Assembly (NCBI GenBank): GCA_963811775.1
Contig: CAWESO010000014.1
Span: 1-64,000, forward strand
Direction of reading: 5' to 3'
DNA from: Chersky-840 sp963811775
GTDB taxonomy: Bacteria > Actinomycetota > Acidimicrobiia > Acidimicrobiales > UBA8190
Length of the DNA: 64,000 nt
Part shown: positions 27,090 through 35,280 of the stretch, piece after piece
Numbering within the stretch: the stretch's first letter is position 1
Layout of the letters: every line of letters begins with the position of its first letter
Position numbers and translations under genes: made by a program
Notes under the pieces: generated by a model
What the model saw: only the letters and a program-made list of their open reading frames with translations
What the model was told of the DNA's origin: nothing
Databases searched by the model: none

Positions 27090-28484
27090 ATGGATCTTGC
27101 GCCGCGCATGTCGAGGGTCTGGCAGGCCTGCGTACTCGCGCTGGTCATCACGTCCGTCACATTGACCGGGTGCAGCGGCTCCGCCCCCACCGGCACCGTC
27201 ACCGGCACCGTCTACTTCAGCGGTCACGTCACCCGGGCGGTTCTCGAGCGAGATGCAAATGTGGTTGCCTGGCGCGGTGAACATCGGGTGGCCCAGTCCA
27301 GTTTGAACCGGGGCCGGGCCTGGGTGTCCTTCGCCCCTGGCCGCCAATCGGCGGTCGGGACGTACCGCCTCACGCTGGCCCCCGGTCGCGTCGCGTTGGA
27401 GGTAGGCGGCTCTCCGCCCGCTGGTGGCGTCATCGAGAGCGTCGTGGTGGTCAAGGCGGGGGCGACCATCACGAAAAACCTCCACGCCGTGTTCCACGCG
27501 GCCCCTCCGGCCAGCGTCACTGGCACGCCGCTGCACCCCTACGGTTTGGCCGTGAGCCCGTCGGGCGTGCTCTACGTGGCGGACGTGGGGCGGGACGAGG
27601 TCCTCCAGTACATGGCGAACGGCACCTTCAGTTTGGTGGCCGGCGACGGCCAACGGGGATTCTCCGGTGATGGCGGACCTGCCACCGAGGCAGAGCTGCG
27701 ACTCACTGCATTCTCCGGGCTCGCCGTGGGCACCGACGGCAGCCTCTATATCGGCGATTCGGGCAACGACCGCGTCCGTGCGGTGGCTCCTGATGGGCGG
27801 ATCACCACGGTGCTCGGGGATGGCAGAAGTGGTGGCCCGCCCACCTCCCCAGGCGCCCTGACGGCCTCGGTCGGGCAAATCGAAGGCCTCTCCATCGGCC
27901 CCGAGGGTGACCTCTACGCGGCAGCCCAAAAGGGCATCGTCCACCTGACCGAGCAGGGGACGATCCTCTGGGCCGCGGGGAGCGTCACACCACAGCTCCT
28001 TCCGCCATGCGGGGCCTACTGCAATCCGGCCGGAGAGTCCGATTTCGCCGGTTGCGACTCCCTCGCCTTCGACGCATCTGACGACCTCTTCTGTTCCGGG
28101 GGTCCGGGCAATGCCGTCTACGAGGTCGCGGCCGAGCCTCCTGGTGCAGCGGGTCAGTCACTCAGGTATGTGGGGACGTTCCGAGGCGACGGCGCGCCGG
28201 CTGCACTGTCCGAAGCACCTGATGGCAGCGTCGTCATGTCCTACCGAGGTGGTGTCGTCCGGTTGAACGCAGACGGGACCACGACCCCCATGACGACCCT
28301 CGCCGGGGTGCTCGGTAGTGGCGAAGGGCACCCGAATGTATTCATCGGTGGCGACGGGCTGGCGGTCGGGTCTGAAGGGTCCATCTACGTCGACACCAAC
28401 ACCGGGAACACATTCACGACCGTGAGCGCAATCGTGCGAGTCTCGGCCGCCGGCACCTCGCCGACCATCCTGTGGGAGTCGTAG
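27090..28484 (+). CDS. NHL-repeat lipoprotein
   Basis: A 464-residue predicted lipoprotein (lipobox LTGC, C28; Met7 is an alternative start). Residues 33-130 resemble a carboxypeptidase-regulatory-like or Ig-like beta domain (GTVTGTVYFSGHVTRAV, FAPGRQSAVGTYRLTLAPG). From about 150 an NHL-type beta-propeller follows, with repeats such as HPYGLAVSPSGVLYVADVG, FSGLAVGTDGSLYIGDSGN and IEGLSIGPEGDLYAA. Such propellers bind proteins or carbohydrates outside the cell. No partner is obvious. It shares the NHL theme with the giant protein at 51 kb. Confidence 0.8.
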   Translation: MDLAPRMSRVWQACVLALVITSVTLTGCSGSAPTGTVTGTVYFSGHVTRAVLERDANVVAWRGEHRVAQSSLNRGRAWVSFAPGRQSAVGTYRLTLAPGRVALEVGGSPPAGGVIESVVVVKAGATITKNLHAVFHAAPPASVTGTPLHPYGLAVSPSGVLYVADVGRDEVLQYMANGTFSLVAGDGQRGFSGDGGPATEAELRLTAFSGLAVGTDGSLYIGDSGNDRVRAVAPDGRITTVLGDGRSGGPPTSPGALTASVGQIEGLSIGPEGDLYAAAQKGIVHLTEQGTILWAAGSVTPQLLPPCGAYCNPAGESDFAGCDSLAFDASDDLFCSGGPGNAVYEVAAEPPGAAGQSLRYVGTFRGDGAPAALSEAPDGSVVMSYRGGVVRLNADGTTTPMTTLAGVLGSGEGHPNVFIGGDGLAVGSEGSIYVDTNTGNTFTTVSAIVRVSAAGTSPTILWES

Positions 28485-28691
28485 GCCAGCACCCGGGAGC
28501 TCGACGTCCTGGAGCATCGAGGGCTCTCGGGATCGCCGGAGGCCACCCAGCCCGGTTGTGTCGACTCGAACGAACGCCAGCGATTCCTGAGCAAGCGTGC
28601 TCGAGAGCTGGTAGACCCTGCGTCTGACAGGGAGAGGCTGACCACGGGATTCCGGTTTGAATGGTCATGCCCGAGAACGAACGGAGCGGCT

Positions 28692-28988
28692 GTGATCGGA
28701 GTAATCGTGACATTCGACTTCGAGGGTGACCTTGACCGTGATCGGGTCATCAATGTGGCCGACAAGGCTCGAGCCATGTTCGAGGGAATGCCCGGTCTGT
28801 CTTTCAAGTTCTTCACCTTCGACGAGAAGCAGCAGCGTGCGACGAACTTCTACGTCTGGGAGTCAAGAGACGCTGCCGACGCGTTCTTCTCGGAAGAGCT
28901 GCGTGAGCGAGTCACCGGCCTCTACGGCGTCAGCCCGAGGATCGATTTTGTGGAAATCGCGCAGATCGTCGACAACTCCAAGGCGTAA
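28692..28988 (+). CDS. Monooxygenase-like (YdhR/ABM) small protein
   Basis: A 98-residue ferredoxin-fold protein from a GTG start. The pattern GVIVTFDFEGDLD, KARAMFEGMPGLSFKFFTFDE, TNFYVWESRDAADAFFSEEL and GVSPRIDFVEIAQIVD matches the dimeric alpha-beta-barrel YdhR-type monooxygenase/NIPSNAP-like group. Such proteins often oxidise small aromatics, but many have no known substrate. It is not part of a clear operon. Confidence 0.78.
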   Translation: MIGVIVTFDFEGDLDRDRVINVADKARAMFEGMPGLSFKFFTFDEKQQRATNFYVWESRDAADAFFSEELRERVTGLYGVSPRIDFVEIAQIVDNSKA

Positions 28989-29177
28989 GGTTCTCGAGAT
29001 CCAATTTGGACATCTCGGAAAAGCATTCAACTCGACTTGAATCGTCCGATAGTTCCGCTCCTCCCAAGGCAGGCGCCACCGGCTCAGGCCAGCGTGCGGG
29101 AATGTCGCTCGAAATGCCAAAGGCCGAGACCCGCACGAGGCCCGGCGACGAGGTCACCCTCAGATAGCGTCGTTGCC

Positions 29178-29507
29178 ATGAGGAGGGTTGCCGGCGCCTG
29201 GGCGATTGTCCTGGCATCGACGATTCTGGCCGGCTGTTCGACTGCTGCTCCCAGGCATGCGTTGGGACCGTGTCGGCAAGGTCGTTCTTTCGAACTGGAC
29301 CTGCGTTCGGAGACAGGTGGCCAAGCGACACCCGAGGACGCCGCCGCTCGTGCTCGAGTACCTGGGTTCGCTCTTCCGAAGAGTGGTTGGCAGGTAGTCA
29401 GCAGGGAGGGCGGCGAGGCATCCCTGCGATCAGACGGGGATCAGGTCCATGCGGTCGAGGGCCCGGACAAGACCTGGCAGGTCGACAGTGGGGGGCGCTG
29501 CCGTTAG
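29178..29507 (+). CDS. Small predicted lipoprotein
   Basis: A 109-residue lipoprotein candidate: MRRVAGAWAIVLAST then LAGC with the lipobox Cys at C20. The mature part is hydrophilic; it contains two later cysteines and ends WQVDSGGRCR. It resembles no family I know. The open frame continues upstream to 29037, but the ATG with signal peptide is the sensible start. A related-looking 26-base motif lies upstream of this gene and of the lipoprotein at 30216. Confidence 0.6.
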   Translation: MRRVAGAWAIVLASTILAGCSTAAPRHALGPCRQGRSFELDLRSETGGQATPEDAAARARVPGFALPKSGWQVVSREGGEASLRSDGDQVHAVEGPDKTWQVDSGGRCR

Positions 29508-29783
29508 GACGGCGGGTCAGCGCCGTTAGGGCCGGTGTCGGAGGCGCACGCCGGTGTGGACCAATGTCACCCAAAAGGGATTGGAGACATGCAGGCCAGC
29601 AGAGATTCGGCAGACCGACGGATGAGGGCCATAGGTAGGTCGGGTCGCCGGAATCGGGGTTCTCCAGCAAGACGACAGGGCCCTGCACAGGCCCGTGTGC
29701 GGCAAAGGCTCTAGAGGCGAGGCATGGCGCCTGATCGGCAATACAGTGCGGTTGATTCGCCTGGAAGCTTAAGGCAGAGTTAG

Positions 29784-30029
29784 GTGAGCATGGCAGAGGA
29801 TCAAGTTCGAAGTGAGAACGCCGAGCTTCGTCGTCTTCTTGAGAAGCACCAATGGTCTGGACTGACGCCAGCAGGCTCTCTGGGGTGTTGCCCCGAATGC
29901 GCAGGAGGCGTCCCCCCTCTTGGTAGCGGCCATCGTTCAGGCTGTGCCCTGGCCGCTGCGTTGGACGCAGCAGGAACGGCCGACGGTTTGGCGAATATGC
30001 CGGCGAGCCCTGCCCACGATCAAACCTGA
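29784..30029 (+). CDS. Small Cys-motif protein (CPEC...GC)
   Basis: An 81-residue protein. The first part is a short charged helix (ENAELRRLLEKHQWSG) and the second holds GCCPECAGGVPPLGSGHRSGC, a putative zinc site with Cys-x-x-Cys, His and Cys, followed by ALAAALDAAG. I have a general impression of similar small proteins in actinobacteria and their phages, but no function. The GTG at 29784 or the ATG two codons later can be the start. It is surrounded by small genes of the accessory region. Confidence 0.6.
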   Translation: MSMAEDQVRSENAELRRLLEKHQWSGLTPAGSLGCCPECAGGVPPLGSGHRSGCALAAALDAAGTADGLANMPASPAHDQT

Positions 30030-30215
30030 CCATCCAGCATGCGCCGCTCACGGCCAGCGATCGGCCACGACCTCACGCCAGCGTGTGGGAATGTCTCTAG
30101 AAGCGAGAGGACCCTAGTCAGGGATCTGCAATCCCGGACGTGGCTCTCAACAGATGTTCTCGCACCAAGTGGAGTCGGGTAACGAAGCGAGCCTAGAAGC
30201 TAGGCTCCAAAAGTT

Positions 30216-30593
30216 GTGGGGCCCGTCCTTCGGAAGGTGATCGCTGGGCTAGTGATCGGAGTGATCCTCGCCGGTTGTTCGGGGGCATCCACGTCTTCGC
30301 GATCGAGTTTCGAGCGACTGACCTGCAAGACCCTGCGGACACAGTTCGAGACGGCGCCTCGAGCAGTCCCCACTGCGTCGGCCGCACCAGCGTTTGCTGC
30401 GTCCGAGGCGAGGGCACTCGGGCTATCCTCGGTGCCGCCATCGAGCGTCCTATTCGTGAAGACAAGCTTCACTGAGGAACTCAAGCGGTCCCACGACCAC
30501 TTCTTTGAAAGCGCAGCAAAGTATCAGCTGGGTAACGACCCCGGCCGCTTTATGGCCCAACTCGACAAGGGTTGCTCAGCGTTGGGACTCTGA
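30216..30593 (+). CDS. Small predicted lipoprotein
   Basis: A 125-residue lipoprotein candidate from a GTG: KVIAGLVIGVILAGC places the lipobox cysteine at C21. The mature region is Ser/Ala-rich at first and then helical (FTEELKRSHDHFFESAAKYQ, GRFMAQLDKGCSALGL), with cysteines in LTCKTLR and KGCSAL that could pair. No family recognised. It lies in the same small-gene stretch as the 29178 lipoprotein and is unrelated to it apart from the signal sequence. Confidence 0.65.
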   Translation: MGPVLRKVIAGLVIGVILAGCSGASTSSRSSFERLTCKTLRTQFETAPRAVPTASAAPAFAASEARALGLSSVPPSSVLFVKTSFTEELKRSHDHFFESAAKYQLGNDPGRFMAQLDKGCSALGL

Positions 30594-30844
30594 GGTGGAT
30601 TTCGGTGTGTCGGGTAGTTGAGTCCGATATGTGGATCCTGAAGGACGGTGGAATCTCGACCATTGAGTCGTGCGAGGGCGGCCCGGGCCACGCTTACCCA
30701 GAGCCAACCGTCAATTTCGCTGGCGAGCGGGACGTTCGGGTTGCCCCTGAGAAGGGTGGGGCAGATGTGGTCGTTTCAAGAGGGCCACTCGGTGGGTCCG
30801 GATTGGATCGTCACCTTCTGGCAGAAGCTCCTGTGACGGCGGCC

Positions 30845-31024
30845 TTATTTGCCCGCAGCGATATCGGCGCAGCGGTCGCAAAGACGCCTTCCAGCGGTGT
30901 CGTTGTCGACCTTGTTGCCGTTCGCAATGATCTCCTTGCCGTAGCCGCATTCGCTTTGGTTGTGGTAGCCGAGCTTGTCGCCGTCTTCGTCACTCGAGGT
31001 GTGAAACGCGGCTACGAGTCCCAT
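30845..31024 (-). CDS. 59-residue cysteine-containing protein
   Basis: A short open frame from ATG to TAA encoding 59 residues. Its composition looks protein-like and hydrophilic: FHTSSDEDGDKLGYHNQ, then ECGYGKEIIANGNKV, then GRRLCDRCADIAAGK. Three cysteines (C26, C49, C52), the last two as CDRC, and a histidine earlier suggest a small metal-binding fold. The opposite strand also has a long open frame here, but that shows no protein-like features. No known family. I cannot show that it is expressed. Confidence 0.55.
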   Translation of the reverse strand: MGLVAAFHTSSDEDGDKLGYHNQSECGYGKEIIANGNKVDNDTAGRRLCDRCADIAAGK

Positions 31025-31069
31025 GGTCTGTCCTGCCCTTCGCTCAGGTCCCCACGGTTCGAGGGAATG

Positions 31070-31291
31070 CTACTGGCCGACGTTGCCAGAAGGCCCAGTC
31101 GCCGTCTTTCGCCCACGAGTCCAAGCCCGGAGGTTCTTGGCCTCGGCCCGGATGGCAAGGGTCACGGCCACGAAGGCGGCCAAGCCGAGGCCGGCCCACG
31201 CCAGCAACCCACGCCAGCTGCCGAGGTAGTGCAAAAGGTAGCGCACGGTTGGCAAGCCTACGCCCCGGAGGGGAATCGGGTCCGTCGGCAT
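31070..31291 (-). CDS. Possible small membrane protein
   Basis: A 73-residue open frame with one convincing membrane helix (LLAWAGLGLAAFVAVTLAI) after VRYLLHYLGSWRG and a basic Arg/Lys-rich tail (RAEAKNLRAWTRGRK). It lies 45 bases upstream of the 59-residue gene on the same strand, so the two could be an operon. No homology recognised; it could be a chance open frame. Confidence 0.35.
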   Translation of the reverse strand: MPTDPIPLRGVGLPTVRYLLHYLGSWRGLLAWAGLGLAAFVAVTLAIRAEAKNLRAWTRGRKTATGPSGNVGQ

Positions 31292-31385
31292 TGGCCCTGG
31301 GGTAAGAACCGCATGATCTTGGGGTGTCCGTCGAGGGTGCGAACGGAACGCGTGCCCATCACCAGGGGCGCAGCGTTTCGGAACC

Positions 31386-31405
31386 TGTCAAGCGATTTGA
31401 GACAC
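31386..31405 (+). repeat. IS left terminal inverted repeat
   Basis: Twenty bases reading inward from TGTCAAGCG to TGAGACAC; it matches the right end with one gap and a few mismatches. Confidence 0.7.
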
Positions 31406-31409
31406 GTTC

Positions 31410-32426
31410 TTATGAAGCCTTCTGTGCAACCTCCTCGATCGGAACTGGTTCGTTGATCCACGCCAGGGTCGGCAGCTTCGGCGGTTGCGGCCGGCGGTGG
31501 CGGAATCGGGCCGGGTTCGCCGCGTAGGCGGCATCGAGGGTCTCGGAACGCTGAGCGCGCACCTCGGTGGCCGTCCCGTAGTGAACCGAGGCCGGCGTGT
31601 GGTAGCCGATGCCCGAGTGGCGGTGCTCGTGGTTGTAGTACCCGAAAAACGCCTCTCCGAACGCCCGGGCATCCTCGATGCAGCCGAAGCGTTCGGGGAA
31701 CGTCGGGCAGTACTTGAGGGTCTTGAAATTCGCCTCACTGTAGGGATTGTCGTTGCTCACGTGCGGGCGGCTGTGGCTACGTCCGATGCCCAGGAAGGTG
31801 AGCAGCTCCGTCACCGGGTTCGACGTCATCGACGAGCCCCGGTCGGCGTGGATGGTGAGCTGACCAGGTGCGATGTTGTGGCGGGCCACGGCGTCGGCGA
31901 TGAGCTCTTTGGCCAGCTCGCCGGACTCGCTCGGCGCCACGCACCAGGCCACCACGTAGCGGCTGAAAATGTCGATCACCACGTAGAGGTCGTAGTAGAC
32001 GCCGCGCTGGGGGCCCTTCAACTTGGTGATGTCCCAGCTCCACACCACGAGCGGCTTGCCGGCCACGAGTTCGGGTTTCACCTTGGCCGGGTGCGTGGCC
32101 TGGCGGCGTCGCTCGCGGACCTCGTCGTGGGACCGGAGGATCCGGTAGAAGCTCGATTCGCTGGCGAGGTAGATGCCCTCGTCGAGGAGGGTGAAGTACA
32201 CCTGGGCGGGCGAACAGTCGACGAACCGGGGCGAGCGCAGCACGGCCAGGATGTCATCGACCTCGGCGTCGGCGAGCTTGTTGGGCGGAGCCGGACGGGG
32301 CTTTCGCTCCGTGACGCGCCCGGGCTTCAGGTGTCGGTAGTGCGTCGCCCTCGGCCGCCCGACCGCCGCGCAGGCGGTCTGTGTGCCGAACAGAGTCTCG
32401 ACCACGCAGAAGCACTCGTCGATCAC
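31410..32426 (-). CDS. IS3-family transposase OrfB (DDE integrase core)
   Basis: A 338-residue catalytic transposase subunit. The DD(35)E triad is intact: D132 (WSWDITKL), D195 (HADRGSSM) and E231 (YSEANFKTLKY), followed by the YYNHEHRHSGIGYHTP motif near the C-terminus. An N-terminal HTH-like region includes GTQTACAAVGRPRATHY. Its ATG overlaps the OrfA stop (ATGA), so translation is probably coupled; no A-rich slippery motif for -1 frameshifting was seen at the overlap. Confidence 0.93.
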   Translation of the reverse strand: MIDECFCVVETLFGTQTACAAVGRPRATHYRHLKPGRVTERKPRPAPPNKLADAEVDDILAVLRSPRFVDCSPAQVYFTLLDEGIYLASESSFYRILRSHDEVRERRRQATHPAKVKPELVAGKPLVVWSWDITKLKGPQRGVYYDLYVVIDIFSRYVVAWCVAPSESGELAKELIADAVARHNIAPGQLTIHADRGSSMTSNPVTELLTFLGIGRSHSRPHVSNDNPYSEANFKTLKYCPTFPERFGCIEDARAFGEAFFGYYNHEHRHSGIGYHTPASVHYGTATEVRAQRSETLDAAYAANPARFRHRRPQPPKLPTLAWINEPVPIEEVAQKAS

Positions 32427-32851
32427 GGCTGCTGCTCGGTCTCGGTGTCCGCACTCTCGGCCAGCAGCCGCGCCAAGAGCTCCGATGCTTTTCCCTGGGC
32501 CTCCAGGACGATCTTGTGCTTGGCCAGCTGGTCCTCGAGGCGAGCGTTGCGCTTGCGGAGGCGCTCGACCTCGCGCTCGGCGTCGGTCCGCTTCTTGCGG
32601 TGCTTGGGGGCGAGCCCGACAAGGGCGCCGGCCTCCTTAGCGCGGCGCCACTCCACGATGTGGCTCGTGTACAGGCCCTCCCGGCGCAGGATCGCCCCCT
32701 TGGCCCCGGTCTCGGCGGCGGCGTCGTACTCCTCCACGATGGCGTGCTTGTACTCGGTCGTGAACCGGCGTCTCGCCGGCTTCGCCGCGGGGTCGTCGCG
32801 CACCTCGCCATTTTGGGCGCGCCCGACCAAGGATGCATTGGTCATGGTCAT
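32423..32851 (-). CDS. IS3-family transposase OrfA (HTH)
   Basis: A 142-residue DNA-binding subunit. It has the HTH of IS3 OrfA proteins (RRFTTEYKHAIVEEYDAAAE, ILRREGLYTSHIVEWRRAKE) and a leucine-zipper-like helix (EREVERLRKRNARLEDQLAKHK), which mediates dimerisation in the family. The start is an ATG, with another two codons later. It is upstream of and overlaps OrfB by four bases. Confidence 0.9.
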   Translation of the reverse strand: MTMTNASLVGRAQNGEVRDDPAAKPARRRFTTEYKHAIVEEYDAAAETGAKGAILRREGLYTSHIVEWRRAKEAGALVGLAPKHRKKRTDAEREVERLRKRNARLEDQLAKHKIVLEAQGKASELLARLLAESADTETEQQP

Positions 32852-32901
32852 TTGGTCTACGGGTTCCTGACTCGCCCTGGTGGGATGGTGTGCTACAGGA
32901 G

Positions 32902-32922
32902 GTGTCTCACGTCAGCCTGACA
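32902..32922 (-). repeat. IS right terminal inverted repeat
   Basis: Twenty-one bases, reading inward (minus strand) from TGTCAGGC to TGAGACAC, the partner of the left repeat. Confidence 0.7.
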
Positions 32923-32970
32923 GACAGGGGGGTCAGACGCCCAAGCCGCCGGGTTCGTCGAGTCGCTCTA

Positions 32971-33237
32971 CTACTTGGTGTTGCTGTTGTGCACCTCGGC
33001 GAACCTGGGTTCAGGCGTGTCGGGAGGGAGGTGCGGCTTGACGACCTCATTGAACCAGGCGTCGTGCTGAGCGATCGAGTCCCAAATCTCGATCACCGTG
33101 ATACCGCCGTCTTCCACGATGGCGTAGTGAGCCACGAAGCCGTCGGCCTTACTCTGAGAGGGCAGGGCTCCCGCGGCGACTTGGTCGTATGCATCGGCGG
33201 GCATACCGGGCGCGTGATGCTGTTTTAGGACTGTCAT
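32971..33237 (-). CDS. Small ABM-like protein
   Basis: An 88-residue protein starting at MTVLKQHHAPGMPADAYDQ; the frame is open further upstream but that part is Arg/Pro-rich and not protein-like. The segments FVAHYAIVEDGGITVIEIWDSIAQHDAWFNEVVKP match a ferredoxin-like dimeric alpha-beta-barrel fold. Ends just inside the IS right flank, 49 bases from the element. No partner is evident. Confidence 0.7.
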   Translation of the reverse strand: MTVLKQHHAPGMPADAYDQVAAGALPSQSKADGFVAHYAIVEDGGITVIEIWDSIAQHDAWFNEVVKPHLPPDTPEPRFAEVHNSNTK

Positions 33238-33415
33238 GGATACCTTTCCGATCGAGGCCCGGAAGCCCGGACCCCGACATGCTGGCATAGGAAGCGGCCC
33301 CGGCCCTCGTAGGGTCGCTCCCGGTCGGGCAAGATCCCGCCGCCGCAGGCCAGCGTGCTCTCCCTGGACAGCCGTCCCGCGCGGAAACCCCAAGCGGGTT
33401 CCGAATGATCGCTGG

Positions 33416-34354
33416 TCAGGCTCCTGCAGTCGGCGGTCTCAGCAAGGTGTCGATCTGGGCCAGGTCATCGTCTCCGAGAGCCCAGTCCGCCGCGGCGACG
33501 TTGGCGCGGACCTGATCCGGCGAGGTCGCCCCAGCGATGACCGATGCCACCGGCGGGTGCGCTGCGATCCAGGCGATGGCGAGCTCCACCATGCTCCGGC
33601 CTCGGCTCTCGGCGAAGGCGGCCAAGCGCTCCACGACGGCGAGTTTGTCGTCGGCCAATGGGCCTTCGTTCTGCTTGACCCCCGACAGCCGGGCGCCGGC
33701 CGGAGGTGGCTCACCACGCCGGTACTTCCCCGTGAGCACCCCGGATGCCAAGGGGAAGTAGGGGAGAAACGACAGCCCGGCCCGTTCGCACTCGGGGAGG
33801 ACCTCTTGCTCGACGTCGCGGTGCAGCAGGCTGTACTGGTTCTGCACGCTGACGAAATGGGCGGAGCCTGGCGGTGCCGCAGTCTCGGCCTCCTGGAGTT
33901 GTGCAACCGTGAAGTTGGAGCACCCGATCTCCCGGACCTTGCCGGCCCGGACGCACTCGTCCAGGGCTCGCAAGGTGCCGGCAATGGGCGTGTCGGCGTC
34001 AGGAGCGTGCAGCTGGTAGAGATCGATGTGATCGGTCTGCAGGCGACGCAGGCTGTCCTCGAGCGCCCGATGGACGTAGTCGGGCTTGGCTCCCTTGCGC
34101 TCGGCGTCGACCTGCATCCCGAACTTGGTGGCCAGGATGATCTCATCTCGGCGCGCGCCGAACGCGCGCCCGAGGAACTCCTCGCTCTTCGTGCCACCGT
34201 AGATATCGGCGGTGTCGAAGAGGGTGATGCCGGCGTCGATCGCCCCGCGCACCACCGCCGCGGTGCCGTCGTAGTCGAGCCGGCCGCCGAAGTTGTTGCA
34301 GCCCAGCCCGACGATCGAGACCTCCAGTGAGCCAATCGTGCGAGTCCGCATCAT
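33416..34354 (-). CDS. Aldo/keto reductase
   Basis: A 312-residue NADP(H)-dependent AKR. Catalytic residues are visible: D47 and Y52 in FDTADIYGG, K77 in ILATKFG and H116 in LYQLHAPD. The cofactor region has NQYSLLHRDVE and FPLASGVLTGKYRRG; the C-terminal IAGATSPDQVRANVAA is also typical. The ATG overlaps the stop of the thioesterase (ATGA), so the two are coupled. It probably reduces an aldehyde or ketone of the lipid or xenobiotic pathway around it. Confidence 0.92.
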   Translation of the reverse strand: MMRTRTIGSLEVSIVGLGCNNFGGRLDYDGTAAVVRGAIDAGITLFDTADIYGGTKSEEFLGRAFGARRDEIILATKFGMQVDAERKGAKPDYVHRALEDSLRRLQTDHIDLYQLHAPDADTPIAGTLRALDECVRAGKVREIGCSNFTVAQLQEAETAAPPGSAHFVSVQNQYSLLHRDVEQEVLPECERAGLSFLPYFPLASGVLTGKYRRGEPPPAGARLSGVKQNEGPLADDKLAVVERLAAFAESRGRSMVELAIAWIAAHPPVASVIAGATSPDQVRANVAAADWALGDDDLAQIDTLLRPPTAGA

Positions 34355-35217
34355 CGTCCTTCTCCGTTGGCGACCGTCTTCGACAGCGCGGCACCGGCGA
34401 CAACGGCCCTGTCGCCCGGCCACCGCCGCACGCTGATGGACTGGCTGGCTGTTGCCAGCAGGGTACCGTCCTGTGCCCACAGATGGGCGAGGCCCTGCGC
34501 GAAGCCATGGGCCAGCGCGTGGATGTGGATGTCGCACAGCACCCATTCGGTCGGCACGAGTTGGGCCACGCGCACGGTATTGTCGAGGCTCCGGCCCATG
34601 GTGCGAACCCCCAGAGGCTGCGACACCCCGCCCGACACGAAGTCGCCGATCACGGCCAGAGTCGCCGCCGAGGGCTCGAGATGGCCGGGCACCCGGATCC
34701 AGAAGGCCGAGTTCGCGTCCCCCGGCCTGCCGTCGAGCTCGAGCATGAGCCGTCCACGCGCCACTCGATGCTCGACGCGCATGAGGACCGTGTCGGAGAA
34801 CATGGGGGGGATCTGCTGGGCCGGACACGCCTCGGGGCCCGGCACGTCGGGGAACGCCACCCATGTGCCGGACAGGTCGAGGTCGTAGCTGCCCAGCGCG
34901 CCGTTGACGGTGAGGACCTCCTCCGCCCCGAGCCTCCCGATGGCCCGCCCCTGGGTCGTGTTGCGCCCCGCCGCGGGCAGCACGACCTCCCAGTCGAGCA
35001 CCGTCCCCGTCGGCGCGTAGGCGAGGTACTGGGCAGTGGCCCACACCGTGGGTCGGCCCGAGGCCTCCTCGAGGGCGACGATCCCCGCCGCCAGCCCGCA
35101 TCCCCCGTAGAGGAAGCGCCCGGGGGTGGACACGGCCGGAGTGACCGGGAGGCGCCAGCGCAGCGGATCGTCGGTCGACTCCATCCCGAGGAAATGACGT
35201 GCGTCCATCAGGCGCAC
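34351..35217 (-). CDS. Acyl-CoA thioesterase (TesB-like, double hotdog)
   Basis: A 288-residue acyl-CoA thioesterase of the TesB/ACOT8-like group. Two hotdog repeats are apparent: the first opens GRFLYGGCGLAAGIVALEEA, with ATAQYLAYAPTGTVLDWEV; the second includes LDNTVRVAQLVPTEWVLCDIHIHALAHGFAQGLAHLWAQDGTLLATASQ, which contains the conserved W-x-L and A-x-x-x-Q catalytic region. Probably cytoplasmic, releasing acyl groups from CoA. Met4 is an alternative start. Followed by the AKR with an ATGA overlap. Confidence 0.82.
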   Translation of the reverse strand: MRLMDARHFLGMESTDDPLRWRLPVTPAVSTPGRFLYGGCGLAAGIVALEEASGRPTVWATAQYLAYAPTGTVLDWEVVLPAAGRNTTQGRAIGRLGAEEVLTVNGALGSYDLDLSGTWVAFPDVPGPEACPAQQIPPMFSDTVLMRVEHRVARGRLMLELDGRPGDANSAFWIRVPGHLEPSAATLAVIGDFVSGGVSQPLGVRTMGRSLDNTVRVAQLVPTEWVLCDIHIHALAHGFAQGLAHLWAQDGTLLATASQSISVRRWPGDRAVVAGAALSKTVANGEGR

Positions 35218-35280
35218 CTTATTGGGTCGTCACCGTGGGCCCGCCACCGAGGAGGCCCCCCTCCCGGGCGGGGCCGGCTG

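Larger units (their letters stand above)
31386..32922 (-). mobile_element. IS3-family insertion sequence
   Basis: A complete two-gene IS3-family element of about 1,537 bases, transcribed right to left, with OrfA then OrfB overlapping by ATGA. Imperfect terminal inverted repeats enclose it (TGTCAAGCG...TGAGACAC at 31386-31405 and the matching TGTCAGGC...TGAGACAC read inward from 32922). No clear target duplication is visible (flanks gaacc and gacag), so the ends may be off by a few bases or the copy may have rearranged. Both reading frames are intact, so it may still be active. Confidence 0.85.

Noticed and set aside
30572..31456. Plus-strand open frame of 294 residues
   Set aside because: No protein-like composition, overlaps the lipoprotein end and runs into the IS; the minus-strand 59-residue frame has much better features.
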